DNA from: Phaeodactylibacter sp.
GTDB taxonomy: Bacteria > Bacteroidota > Bacteroidia > Chitinophagales > Saprospiraceae
Direction of reading: 5' to 3'
Assembly: GCA_024102975.1 (NCBI GenBank)
Contig: JAGFJD010000364.1
Coordinates: 21,026-85,025 of the forward strand
DNA length: 64,000 nt
Shown: positions 17,593 through 26,273 of the stretch, piece after piece
How the letters are laid out: every line of letters begins with the position of its first letter
How positions within the stretch are numbered: position 1 is the first letter of the stretch
Notes under the pieces: generated by a model
Seen by the model: only the letters and a program-made list of their open reading frames with translations
Databases searched by the model: none
What the model was told of the DNA's origin: nothing
Made by a program: the position numbers and the translations under genes

Positions 17593-18333
17593 TCAGATCA
17601 GGTATTTTAATGGTTTATATACATAGTTCTTAGTGAACCATTTACCTTTCCGCCTTTTAATTAAAGTGAAATAACTATTCCCTTCTCCATTTTCCAGTTC
17701 AAAAAGAATCTCAAGTTTTCTCAACTCCGGTGGATAATTTGATTTTAATTCTCTATCTCTCTCATCTTGAGTTCCTTGAAATATTTTTTCGAATTCTATT
17801 CTTATCAAATTCTTTTCTCCTGATTTAATAGGTTCTTTCTCATGTAAATTGTTAATGGGCAGAACATATCTTTCCTTAAAAAAATAAATTCCATCAGGTT
17901 TGTAATTATTCATCCCTGGAAAAGAAATTCCCTTAAATTTTTTCTTTAAATGTATCTTTGGATTGAATGCGTGATAGTTTGAATTGTTTCTGATTATTAA
18001 GCTATAAGACCAGTATAAATCCCACTCGTAAATACCATTTTTTTGTCTTCCTAAAAAATGACCCTCTTCATCTTTCGGACTTTTTTTACATGGTCTCGTG
18101 GAACTGTGTGTTTGAGTTACATTGATTTCTTCAAATTGAAGCCTTGGCTTCTCTTTACTTCCAAATATTTGATCTATTAGATTGAAAATGAGTTCTACTA
18201 TGATGCCAATAGTACCTAAAATGAAAAGAAATGCTTCCATTCCTCCTTCTTGATCCATGAGCCACTCATAGCCGTATTTCAAGCTCAAAAAGCCCATCCC
18301 CAAAAGAAAAAACACTCTGATTAGTGAAGTCAT
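17593..18333 (-). CDS. Membrane-anchored hypothetical protein
   Basis: 246 residues. Two N-terminal TM segments (about 4-22 and 33-53) are followed by a soluble ~190-residue domain with beta-rich aromatic strands (YEWDLYWSYSLIIRNNSNYH; FNPKIHLKKKFKGISFPG) and a basic C-terminus (KRRKGKWFTKNYVYKPLKYL). It is AT-rich and lies 85 bp upstream of the TIGR02391 gene on the same strand. A membrane sensor or effector paired with a HEPN-like protein is a possible reading, but I recognise no family. Confidence 0.65.
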   Translation of the reverse strand: MTSLIRVFFLLGMGFLSLKYGYEWLMDQEGGMEAFLFILGTIGIIVELIFNLIDQIFGSKEKPRLQFEEINVTQTHSSTRPCKKSPKDEEGHFLGRQKNGIYEWDLYWSYSLIIRNNSNYHAFNPKIHLKKKFKGISFPGMNNYKPDGIYFFKERYVLPINNLHEKEPIKSGEKNLIRIEFEKIFQGTQDERDRELKSNYPPELRKLEILFELENGEGNSYFTLIKRRKGKWFTKNYVYKPLKYLI

Positions 18334-18517
18334 TTTTCTATGCTTATATGACTAAATTTTACTTATATGTAGTTTGGTTAAAACCTAAGTATTTCGTAAT
18401 TAATTAGCTGAAAACCATAATATTATCTATACGCAATCGAATACAAAAAGTTCCAGAATAATTTAAACAAACAGCTTTATAAAATTAGAAAACATTTCAC
18501 AAACCGGGCTGCGAAAA

Positions 18518-18728
18518 GCAAATTTACCATGAATAATTTGCTTCTTCTGGTCTGACCAGAAAGGAAAAGCCGCAACCCAAGTGGAGGATTTTTCTTTCTC
18601 GGAAAAGACCATCTAAGCGGAGATGATAAAATCCCTGTGAATAAGCGGCCAGCGTAAATGGGATTTTGTCATCGGAGCTTGCCGCTTTCCTGCCGCCGCA
18701 GGCGGCTGGCCGCAATATCAACATATTG
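18518..18728. other. Dense set of interlocking inverted repeats, possible structured RNA
   Basis: Within 211 bp are GCAAATT/AATTTGC (18518-18541), TTCTGGT/ACCAGAA (18545-18561), GATGATAAAATCCC/GGGATTTTGTCATC (18622-18635 with 18660-18673; 13 of 14 pair), GCGGCCAG/CTGGCCGC (18645-18652 with 18706-18713), GCCGCC/GGCGGC (18692-18706) and CAATAT/ATATTG (18713-18728). The fourth pair starts inside the loop of the third and closes outside it, a pseudoknot topology. A 66-codon minus-strand frame crosses the region but is probably a by-product. The remaining gap 18334-18517 is AT-rich and featureless. Confidence 0.55.
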
Positions 18729-18757
18729 CTTATAGCCTTAATGTGTTCTCTTCCTGC

Positions 18758-19006
18758 TTACTCCCCGTCGTATAATTCCGGGTCAAGGCGGTAAAGCCCC
18801 TGGCCGGTATCCAGCCAAACGGAGCCGTAACGCTCTTTATCCTCGGCGGCTTCTTCCACATCATCATAATAGGCGGGTGTTTTCCCCTGCGGTGTCTCGT
18901 ACTTGGAAAAGATCTCCGTATCCGGGAAAAGCTCTGTAAGCTGTTTTGCTTCTTCTAATGTGAGGAAAAGAGGTTCATTTATGAGGAATGGCGGCTTTGT
19001 ACTCAT
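18758..19006 (-). CDS. Small hypothetical acidic protein
   Basis: 82 residues from the ATG complementary to 19004-19006 (MSTKPPFLINEPLFLTLEEA). Soluble and acidic, ending in QGLYRLDPELYDGE. A longer frame upstream overlaps the ardC end. A hairpin (19045-19064) precedes the start. It lies 67 bp after ardC and is probably in the same transcript. Small acidic proteins next to ardC are sometimes anti-defence proteins, but nothing here proves that. Confidence 0.6.
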   Translation of the reverse strand: MSTKPPFLINEPLFLTLEEAKQLTELFPDTEIFSKYETPQGKTPAYYDDVEEAAEDKERYGSVWLDTGQGLYRLDPELYDGE

Positions 19007-19044
19007 GGTATTGGCTTTGTTTATTGTAGCAATATAAAAAGGGC

Positions 19045-19064
19045 AGGGGGCAGGGCTGCCCCCT
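19045..19064 (-). promoter_or_regulatory. Leader hairpin before the 19006 gene
   Basis: AGGGGGC-AGCCCT-GCCCCCT is a perfect 7-bp GC stem between the ardC gene and the next start codon. It could end ardC transcripts or regulate the following gene. Confidence 0.5.
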
Positions 19065-19073
19065 TTGGATGCC

Positions 19074-19994
19074 CTAGAAATCACTATTCCGGGATTTTCC
19101 CAAAATATAGTCTGCGGCTTTCTGTGCCTCTGCGGCTGCTTTGAAGACCAGCTTTTTATCAGCCTTCAAAACCTTTAGCCAGCCTTGCAAATATGCGGCG
19201 CTGTTCTCGGTCAGTTCGTCATAATTGATGCCCACCTGGGCGGAAAGGAAAGAGGCTCCCATTTCGGCTATCAGTTCCTCTTTGGAATAGCCCGGTGAGC
19301 CGAAGGGGTTAAGCTCGGTTATCCCTTCCCGGTTCAGGCGTGACTGATGCCCGGTTGAGTGGGTCAGTTCATGAAAGAAAGTGCAATAGTAATCCTCTGC
19401 CGTTTCAAATTGTGCGATGTCTGGCATGTTGAGTTTATCGGAATGCGGAGAATAATAAGCCCGGTTGGCATCTTCAAAAACATATTCCGGGGCGTTGGGC
19501 ACGTTCTTAATAATGCGCTCACATTCTTCTATCCGCTCATGTTCCTTTAGCTCAACTTCGGGAATGTCTATTTCTATCCCTTCCACGTCGGCAATATTGA
19601 ACACATTGAAATATTTGAGCATGGGAATTACCTGCACCTCTTCCCCCATACCTTTGAGGGCTACGGCCTTATCCGGTGCTATAAAATTCTCGTCCTTATC
19701 CTTGAATAGAGGCTTATAGAAAAACACCATTTCGGACTTTGCCCCCTTCCTGATCTTCCCGCCTTTGGCTTTGGTCTGTTTGAAGCTCATAAAATAGGGG
19801 ATCGGGTGCGGGGTCAGGTTCATCAGAAAGGCGTTAATGCCGGTGTAGATATGGCCAGTTGCGTAGTTGCGGGCCAAACCGTACCGGTTCCAGGTGCAAC
19901 GCCACGGGGCAACGCCCTTTTCAAGCAATGCAACCATCTTGTTAGTTACTTCCTGATACAGGTCTCTTTTCTGGGTTCTGCTGTTCTTAGTCAT
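19074..19994 (-). CDS. ardC: ArdC-like antirestriction protein (N-terminal DNA-binding, C-terminal zincin domain)
   Basis: 306 residues from the ATG complementary to 19992-19994; AAGGAT lies 6 bases before it. The N-terminal ArdC/DUF1738 domain (about 1-115) includes PWRCTWNRYGLARNYATGHI, then YTGINAFLMNL and YFMSFKQ, and the usual PLFKDKDEN segment. The C-terminal zincin-like metallopeptidase domain (about 180-300) carries TFFHELTHSTGHQSR, a HExxH motif, with a downstream Glu in EELIAEMGASFL. ArdC proteins bind single-stranded DNA and protect incoming plasmid DNA from type I restriction. That is notable next to the type I system carried by this same element. A structured leader precedes it. 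Confidence 0.9.
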   Translation of the reverse strand: MTKNSRTQKRDLYQEVTNKMVALLEKGVAPWRCTWNRYGLARNYATGHIYTGINAFLMNLTPHPIPYFMSFKQTKAKGGKIRKGAKSEMVFFYKPLFKDKDENFIAPDKAVALKGMGEEVQVIPMLKYFNVFNIADVEGIEIDIPEVELKEHERIEECERIIKNVPNAPEYVFEDANRAYYSPHSDKLNMPDIAQFETAEDYYCTFFHELTHSTGHQSRLNREGITELNPFGSPGYSKEELIAEMGASFLSAQVGINYDELTENSAAYLQGWLKVLKADKKLVFKAAAEAQKAADYILGKSRNSDF

Positions 19995-19999
19995 GGTTT

Positions 20000-20106
20000 T
20001 ATCCTTTTTTAAATGTTTGATAATGAGTGGTTTCAACCGCTTACGCCTTCTCGGCGAGAGACAAAGGGGGAGCAGGCGCAAAGGGGAGGGTTGCAAGGTT
20101 TCTTGC
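20000..20106 (-). promoter_or_regulatory. Three-hairpin leader RNA before ardC
   Basis: On the minus strand: hairpin GCAAG-AAAC-CTTGC (20093-20106), hairpin GCC-GAGAA-GGC (20045-20055, in the context CTCGCCGAGAAGGCG) and hairpin AGCGGTTGAAACCACT (20026-20041), then an A-run and AAGGAT. The order and spacing match copies A, B and D, but the stem sequences differ. Confidence 0.55.
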
Positions 20107-20207
20107 CCCGGTTTGCACAAATGAGCGTACACAATGTGTTTGAGTGAATGCGGAAAATTGGGATACCCTTGCCGCCTGTGGGGGAGTGAGTCCCCCCTGA
20201 TGATCTT

Positions 20208-20666
20208 TTAGATCAGCCCTTCATCGGCAAATGAATAATAGCCGCCTTCCGGCGATAAAATCAGGTGGTCAACTACCAGGATGTCGAGCAGTTCCCCGGC
20301 CTTGCATAGTTTCCGGGTCAGGTCAATATCGGCCTGTGAGGGTTTTAAATTGCCGCTGGGGTGGTTATGGGCCAGGACTATGGAGGCCGCCCGGCCTTTC
20401 AGGGCTGCGGCAAATACCAGTTTGGCATCTACTACCGTCCCGGCGATACCTCCCTGAGAAACGAGGTAACGCCCCATTGCCCGGTTTGAACGGTCTAACA
20501 GGAGGATGTAAAACTCCTCAAAGAGGTCTATTCCTTCGCTCCAGTTGGACAAAAGCACCATATAGGCATCACGGGAACAGGTGATTTGCGGCCGGTCTGC
20601 CGCCTTTACTTTGCTCTTGTAGGTAAGCTTGATTTCCGTTACCTGAATTGGAATTTTGTAACACAT
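20208..20666 (-). CDS. radC: RadC-like JAB-domain protein
   Basis: 152 residues from the ATG complementary to 20664-20666. It is the C-terminal RadC/JAMM domain only, the usual form on mobile elements. The zinc motif reads VLAHNHPSGNLKPSQADIDL (HxHx7-8D type), with the conserved Glu earlier in FEEFYILLLDR. Mobile-element RadC copies are of uncertain function; a role in DNA repair is doubtful and an anti-defence role has been suggested. It is separated by 213 bp from ardC downstream and has a long structured upstream region. Confidence 0.85.
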   Translation of the reverse strand: MCYKIPIQVTEIKLTYKSKVKAADRPQITCSRDAYMVLLSNWSEGIDLFEEFYILLLDRSNRAMGRYLVSQGGIAGTVVDAKLVFAAALKGRAASIVLAHNHPSGNLKPSQADIDLTRKLCKAGELLDILVVDHLILSPEGGYYSFADEGLI

Positions 20667-21208
20667 GGTTCTGATGTTTTGTGGCTCATAAGCCGAATTG
20701 TTAATAAGGAAAACTCCCTTTCTCCGGGAGCGGAGGTGAACCTCCGGGGCAGTTTTTCTTTTCTGCCGAATACGTAATTGAGGTTTCCTCCCTTTTTGCG
20801 AAGGCATCAGGACTCGGCAGGCGGAGGCGGAAGCAAGGGTGGAGGGGTTATTTTTTATCTGGAGAGCAGCGGATGAGAAAAAATCATCCCGGAAAGGGAG
20901 GAACGACCGGCCCTTGATGTAGCCGGAGCCTGCGAGTATCTTGCCAAAGCAAAAGAAAGAGGGAGGTGACCGCAATTACAGGCACGGAAAGAAAAAAGGG
21001 CAGGCCGGGAGGTAGCACTGAAGCGAGCACATCAATTACCCGATTATTCCCCTGGTTCCTGAACTGGCGGCGTATTGTTGCTGCAACAATCGTGACAGTT
21101 TAGGGGGAGTATGAGGGAAATTGAAAAGAGGATAGGGATCAGGGAGGAATAGAATATCTGCTGCTGAAAAGAAAAAGAACAGACATTGGTACTGGAATGA
21201 ATGAAAGC
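20667..21208. other. Long non-coding leader region upstream of radC
   Basis: It contains hairpins CTCCC/GGGAG (20714-20730) and CGGAGG-TGAA-CCTCCG (20731-20746) close to radC, a minus-strand GGCAGAAAAGAAAAACTG (about 20751-20768) resembling the recurring motif, and a + strand motif copy (21160-21177). No gene is supported; an upstream extension of radC has no recognisable content. Confidence 0.5.
21160..21177 (+). repeat. Recurring directional motif, copy 2
   Basis: GCTGCTGAAAAGAAAAAG, identical to the copy at 34225-34242. The two copies bracket the 13-kb defence block. Confidence 0.78.
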
Positions 21209-21351
21209 CTTTAGCAGTAAATACTGATTTCAGTAGATCAGCCCTTACTGATTTCCGGCTTAGGGATAGGAGTGAGACTTGACGAAGGAAAGTAATCCCA
21301 GAGGATCGACCGAAAGGGAGTCACGGATAGCCCGGCCAGAAAGGCAAGCCC
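21209..21351. repeat. 143-bp duplicated non-coding block, copy 1
   Basis: It shares long identical runs with 46709-46851 in the same orientation, including GGCTTAGGGATAGGAGTGAG and AGTCACGGATAGCCCGGCCA, and the palindrome TACTGATTTCAGTA (21222-21235). Both copies lie at the far 5' side of leaders for minus-strand genes (radC here, DUF6876 there). Confidence 0.78.
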
Positions 21352-21403
21352 ATAAAAACTTCAAAATTTATCGGTTAATGTATGAAAATGTATGACAAAT
21401 GCT

Positions 21404-21411
21404 TATATTTG
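21404..21411 (+). promoter_or_regulatory. Bacteroidota-type -7 element
   Basis: TATATTTG matches the phylum's TAnnTTTG -7 consensus and precedes the gene at 21512. It supports using the downstream start codon. Confidence 0.5.
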
Positions 21412-21511
21412 CACAGTGAATGATTTTGAGCTTATTTCACGCTATCTGGTGCAGGCAGATACGGCAGGTTTTGTATATTCGCTCATTAACAAGAATATAC
21501 CTGCCTGGAGA

Positions 21512-21700
21512 ATGAGCGATAGCAAAAAAACCGGTAAGAGCAAACAGAAGGGAGTCAAGAAAACGATTTACCTGGACAAGAAAGCCCTTGATAAGATCAA
21601 GGACGAGGCGGATTCCCGTGACCGCTCGGTTTCCTACGTTATCAACGACATCCTCAAAAAACACTACGGCCTGGACAAAAAGGATAAGGCCAGTGAATAA
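21512..21700 (+). CDS. Small basic ribbon-helix-helix-like protein
   Basis: 62 residues from ATG 21512: a lysine-rich N-terminus (SDSKKTGKSKQKGVKKTIYL) then DKKALDKIKDEADSRDRSVS and YVINDILKKHYGL. The KTIYLDKKALDKIKDEA...RSVSYVINDILK pattern fits an RHH (MetJ/Arc) DNA-binding fold. An upstream in-frame ATG at 21392 overlaps the probable promoter, so I prefer the later start. It opens the region next to the defence block and may regulate it or the radC leader. Confidence 0.65.
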   Translation: MSDSKKTGKSKQKGVKKTIYLDKKALDKIKDEADSRDRSVSYVINDILKKHYGLDKKDKASE

Positions 21701-21940
21701 GCCAATCATTTGAAGGGAATGTAGATAAGGAAGCGATTTCGACAAATCTCCGGCTGCCTCCCATTCCCTTCTTTTCAGTTAGACAAGTTTGTAAGCACGT
21801 GCTGGGCGATCCGATTGAAGGAATATGCCCTGGCGGAGTCATGCCCATAAAGATTTTATTAGCAAGTTGGGTTGAGGCGGGTATCCGGAAAAGTTCGGGT
21901 ATCCGCTTTTTTGTTTGTTGTGAAAAGAAACAAACATATT

Positions 21941-24900
21941 TTATCCCTTTATTTTCAGGTTAGGATTAGTAGATTTCATCACCCAAGCTTCTGAACTTTT
22001 ATCATATTCAAAGAAAATTGCTGGATTATTTGCTGCGGGGCTAAAATCAATATCTCCCTTAGTCACATCAATAATCTCATTGTAATCCAAGCTACATAAA
22101 TAAATTTTTTCTCCATACTTTTTCACTGCATAAACTTTATCAGTATCTGCAACCTTTGTTTCATTTGGAAAATGAAAATTTTCTACTCGGCTTATATTTT
22201 TCGATGTGAATTTAGAGTTTTCAATTAACACTCCCATCCAATTTGATGTAAGATCGGATACTTCACCAGATAGTTTTTCATAGTTCTCTATTAAATATTC
22301 TTTTGCTTTCTTAATGCTTGAAAACTCTATATCCATTAGATGTTGACTCAATTCCGAAGCTGCCGACCTTGACCTTATTCCGGCAATAAAGAACTTTACA
22401 GCTAGAAGATTAGGAAGCCCTAATTCCGATAGCACTGCAAGTTCTTCAAACCAGTCTGCTTGATCTGACTGTTCATTACTGCGCAGATATTTTGCAACTC
22501 CATTTATTACCCAAGGCAAGGTAAAAGAATAGTATTGAGTAATAATTTTTGAATTTCCATCTGCTAAATCCATTACTTGCTTTAAAGAATTCCCACTTAT
22601 CCATGCCTTCCTGACTTCATTTAATCTAGCCGGGGCATCAATAATTCCCTTACAGTTTTTTTGAATAACAGGAAGATCAAAAAGTGTTTCTTCGACTCCA
22701 CTTAAAAACTCTATTTTATCTGGTAGCTCTTGCTCACTTTCTAAAAAAATATCTAGGTTAATGAGTAAATCCTCTATTTTGCTTTCAAGCCTGACACTTG
22801 ACCTATATGGAATCCCTGTTGTAACAATCCTTCTCCACCTGCCAACATCCGAACCAATTTCTTCAAGTATTCGATTATTCCTTGCCTGAAAAATTTGAAT
22901 GATACTGTCAACATCTATCTCGTCATCATGTTCTGCCTGGATTGCTGCCAAAGAGTTACGAAAAAAATCATCAATCCATTCAGACGAATCTCCACTAGTA
23001 GCATTGCCATACTCAATATCTAAACTCAGTAAAGTATCATCAACAATATCATAAAAATTCTCAATTTCTTGGATAAAACTATTATTAGTAATGCCATGCC
23101 TAGAATAATCATTATCCGCAATTAGCTGTACTAATAAGTCTTCCGAAACACCCAAACTTTTTGCTCTTGTGATGACTTGTTTAAGTATTTCTAAAATTCC
23201 ACTATTTGTAGATTCTATTGTCGCTTGATCAAAATATTTATTGATCCATTTTTCCTCATTCTCTATTGACCATCGTCTTTTTCCTACATAATCCTTATAA
23301 TCCTCAACCCATGCACGGTAATTATTCTTTCTTTTCCTTGGTTTATATTTGTTTTGGGGTTGAATTTCTCTATCTATAGCGCATAAAATTTTCCCCTCAT
23401 TATCTACAAAAGCTCTTCCCGCTCTACCTGCAATATTCCAAAAGTCACGTATTTTCAAGGGTGAACCTGACTGATATATTGAAGAAAAAATAACAGTTGA
23501 AACCCCAATATTTACGCCTTGCCCCAGAGTTGAAGTTGAAATAATAAATGGTGGATTTTCTTCCCTCATTAAGCGCTCCAATGGCATTCTAACTTCATGC
23601 GGTAGGCCACCATGATGACATAAGATACCGAAACAAGCATATCTGTACCAATCTGAGTTTTTACCAAATGCTTCTTCACAAGCCATTGCAAATACACTAA
23701 ACAATTTTTTATTTTTCCACGGAAAATCTTCCGGGTTTTCACCAAATGCCCTAAGTACATCTCTAGCATGAGCCATAACTGAATTTCTTGTTACAACAAA
23801 GATTAATACTGAACCTAATGCTGATAATCTCAGTGCCGTAGCCGCAATGGCTTCCCTTTTATTGTTAGGGAATAAAGTTGTCTTTTTCCCTGTTTTCTTT
23901 TCTTGCTGGGTAACAAAATTACGATTGAAGGGCCTTCTTTCCTGATCCTCGCTTACCCACTCGATATTAACTGATTTCCCTGTCCAGCTTAAAATTCCAA
24001 ACCTTTCAGATGATGGCCGCCAGTTATCAGTTTGACAATTTTCTTTACTATCTGTAAGCCAGACAGAAATATCTTCCACATTTGGTAAAACGGCAGAGAG
24101 TAGCAATATTCTTCCAAAGCCATTTTCTAAATATGCTCGTAATTCTTCCAAAAATAATTCATTTAATAATAGCCTGCTACTGTCTGCTCCCAATAAGTGG
24201 CCTTCGTCAATTACTACCAGGTCTATTTCATCAATTAACTCCCGATTACTTCTTGCAATAGCTTTCGCCTTTTCTGGAGTTGCAATAATTATTTGAGCTT
24301 CTTGAATAATTTCTTTATCTAAACTACCTGCCTGGTTCCCTCCATATAAATGAGAAACTTCAAACCCTAAGTTTGTGAACACTTTAGCCAGTGAGAGTTC
24401 TACTTCGTGGGCAAGAGACCTAAACGGAGCTAGATAAAGTACCTTAGCATTTGGATTACTTATAAGACATTGCAATATTGATATTTCCGCAATTCTGGTT
24501 TTCCCACTACTAGTAGGTATGCTTATTATTACACCAGTTCGATCTTCGTCGAGAACTTTGGGAAGCACTCTCCTTTGAGAGAGAAACAGTTCAACTATTG
24601 GCACTGGTGAAGCAAAAGCATGTGAATAAATGAATTCATCTACTAGATAATGAGAATTACTTGCAACTAAGTTTGGTAAGGTTTTCCATAATGCAGAGCT
24701 ATCAATACCTCCTAATACTACCCTTAAAAGCCGAAGTACCCACCATAAACCAGGGTCTCTATCTAATTCCGCAACTTGTTGAAGATCGTCCAAACTTTCA
24801 CGAGCTCTTTCCAAAAAATCCTCATTCCCCGTATAGAAATAGAGCAAGACAAAATTTAAGATTCTAGCAACAACTACTATATGAATCCTACTCTCAGCCT

Positions 24901-25417
24901 CCTCTTCATCTAACTGTATTAGAGACTCTTGAGAATACTCATCATTTAGTAAATACTCATTTATCTGAATGGAAAGTTCACTAAATCGCTTTTTAAGGTA
25001 TAACCCAATTAAATTGGCAACGGGAGTTTCAAATTCTACTTTTCTAAGAGTGACAAATGACTTTGAATATTGAAAAGAGGCATAATAAGCTAGTGCAGAA
25101 CATAAGAGATAATATCGAGATGTCTCTTTTTTATTTGAATCTGGCTCATGAACATAGGTCAATAAATTAGCACCAATTTCTAATGGCTTTGCAGCTTCTT
25201 CATATTTCCCCCCTTCAGCAAATGAGCAACCGATGGATAAATATTTGAAAGCAAGTAAACCTATCCTATGGTCATTAATAGTAAACTTGGGGAAGTTTTC
25301 TCTTGGCTCATTTACAGACAATAGGATATATCTGGAATTACTCTGAGCTATAAAATTTTGTATAATTTGGTCTTCGTCTAATTGCTTTAAAAGTTGATCC
25401 GCTCTTTCTAAATTCAT
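21941..25417 (-). CDS. hamB: HamB-like helicase of a Hachiman/AbpAB-type defence system
   Basis: 1158 residues. An N-terminal helical, TPR-like region (about 1-285) leads into a superfamily 2 Ski2-like helicase: motif I PTSSGKT (about 300), Ia YLAPFRSLA, II DEGH (about 403; His replaces the commoner Asp), III LLSAVLPN, and motif VI NIAGRAGRA (about 662). A long C-terminal helical region follows. In Hachiman, HamB couples helicase activity to control of the HamA nuclease and degrades or senses DNA during phage infection. The start overlaps the hamA stop by 4 bp (ATGA), which shows tight coupling. The assignment rests on the HamA-type partner plus this helicase class; AbpB is the equivalent in E. 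coli. Confidence 0.8.
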   Translation of the reverse strand: MNLERADQLLKQLDEDQIIQNFIAQSNSRYILLSVNEPRENFPKFTINDHRIGLLAFKYLSIGCSFAEGGKYEEAAKPLEIGANLLTYVHEPDSNKKETSRYYLLCSALAYYASFQYSKSFVTLRKVEFETPVANLIGLYLKKRFSELSIQINEYLLNDEYSQESLIQLDEEEAESRIHIVVVARILNFVLLYFYTGNEDFLERARESLDDLQQVAELDRDPGLWWVLRLLRVVLGGIDSSALWKTLPNLVASNSHYLVDEFIYSHAFASPVPIVELFLSQRRVLPKVLDEDRTGVIISIPTSSGKTRIAEISILQCLISNPNAKVLYLAPFRSLAHEVELSLAKVFTNLGFEVSHLYGGNQAGSLDKEIIQEAQIIIATPEKAKAIARSNRELIDEIDLVVIDEGHLLGADSSRLLLNELFLEELRAYLENGFGRILLLSAVLPNVEDISVWLTDSKENCQTDNWRPSSERFGILSWTGKSVNIEWVSEDQERRPFNRNFVTQQEKKTGKKTTLFPNNKREAIAATALRLSALGSVLIFVVTRNSVMAHARDVLRAFGENPEDFPWKNKKLFSVFAMACEEAFGKNSDWYRYACFGILCHHGGLPHEVRMPLERLMREENPPFIISTSTLGQGVNIGVSTVIFSSIYQSGSPLKIRDFWNIAGRAGRAFVDNEGKILCAIDREIQPQNKYKPRKRKNNYRAWVEDYKDYVGKRRWSIENEEKWINKYFDQATIESTNSGILEILKQVITRAKSLGVSEDLLVQLIADNDYSRHGITNNSFIQEIENFYDIVDDTLLSLDIEYGNATSGDSSEWIDDFFRNSLAAIQAEHDDEIDVDSIIQIFQARNNRILEEIGSDVGRWRRIVTTGIPYRSSVRLESKIEDLLINLDIFLESEQELPDKIEFLSGVEETLFDLPVIQKNCKGIIDAPARLNEVRKAWISGNSLKQVMDLADGNSKIITQYYSFTLPWVINGVAKYLRSNEQSDQADWFEELAVLSELGLPNLLAVKFFIAGIRSRSAASELSQHLMDIEFSSIKKAKEYLIENYEKLSGEVSDLTSNWMGVLIENSKFTSKNISRVENFHFPNETKVADTDKVYAVKKYGEKIYLCSLDYNEIIDVTKGDIDFSPAANNPAIFFEYDKSSEAWVMKSTNPNLKIKG

Positions 25418-26253
25418 GATTCTTTGGGTGTTTGAAGTTTTTCATTAGCTTTATTAAAAGCTTCTTTTATTAACTCAGCGGGGTTAGGAAGCCCTATAGA
25501 AACAAATACCATGTTTTCATTATCACTTTCTAAATTTCTTTCTACTATACGTTCCGTATTTTCAGCACTTAAAAACATTCCAACACATATTAACTGATCT
25601 CCTTTCTTAATCATTTCAATATCTAAATCCTCGATAAGTTGAGCTAGATCATCCTTGCCTTCATCCCACAGTTTTTCGCATACATAATTAATTGATAAGG
25701 GAACTTTGTCTTTTGATAAATTCTTAGAAATATCTTCTACTACATCCTTATCGGGTCTGCCTCTGTATTTAGCTTCTCCCAAAAAAACTATAATATTTTC
25801 TTCATCATCGGTATCAAAAAGAAGTGCATCATCCCCTTTTATGGATTGATCAACATTTGGATTATACCGAAATTTATATATGTGCAGAAGGTTGGGCTTT
25901 CTGATAGATGATTTAATATATTCAGTCAGAAGAACTTCTGTAGCATTGCCTTTCTTGACTTTATCAGCATTGGGCAATAGCTTTTTCTTCTCGACATATT
26001 CTTTAAAGCCAAGTTTACCAAGTTTTTCATATTTCTTTTTAAAGGCTTCTAAGCGGTTTTCACTAACGTGATGTTTAACAATTTGATCTGATAACCATTC
26101 AATAGCTTCTATCCTTATATCATCTAATTCCGTTTCCTTCAAACACCTGTGCTTTTTTTCCTTTGAAGGCGTTTTATCTTCACACGAAAGCCATTTCGAG
26201 AAAAAATCAGGGTCTTCGGGGTGTTTTCCTATTAAATCTTCCTGCTTTTTCAT
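25414..26253 (-). CDS. hamA: HamA-like DUF1837 nuclease of a Hachiman/AbpAB-type defence system
   Basis: 279 residues with the DUF1837 core: KKGNATEVLLTEYIKSS (about 98-114), LLHIYKFRYNPNVDQSIKGD and DALLFDTDDEENIIVFLGEA (about 120-160). The D...GEAK arrangement (Asp in KGDDALLF, Glu and Lys in LGEAKYRG) is a PD-(D/E)xK nuclease active site. The N-terminal ~90 residues are charged and helical. In characterised systems HamA is held inactive by HamB and cuts DNA after activation by phage. The gene follows hsdR by 20 bp and overlaps hamB by 4 bp. Confidence 0.82.
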   Translation of the reverse strand: MKKQEDLIGKHPEDPDFFSKWLSCEDKTPSKEKKHRCLKETELDDIRIEAIEWLSDQIVKHHVSENRLEAFKKKYEKLGKLGFKEYVEKKKLLPNADKVKKGNATEVLLTEYIKSSIRKPNLLHIYKFRYNPNVDQSIKGDDALLFDTDDEENIIVFLGEAKYRGRPDKDVVEDISKNLSKDKVPLSINYVCEKLWDEGKDDLAQLIEDLDIEMIKKGDQLICVGMFLSAENTERIVERNLESDNENMVFVSIGLPNPAELIKEAFNKANEKLQTPKES

Positions 26254-26273
26254 GGGATTATTATTTTTCAGAT

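Noticed and set aside
18524..18724. 66-codon minus-strand frame
   Set aside because: It coincides with the densely palindromic non-coding region, lacks a ribosome site and has no domain-like features.
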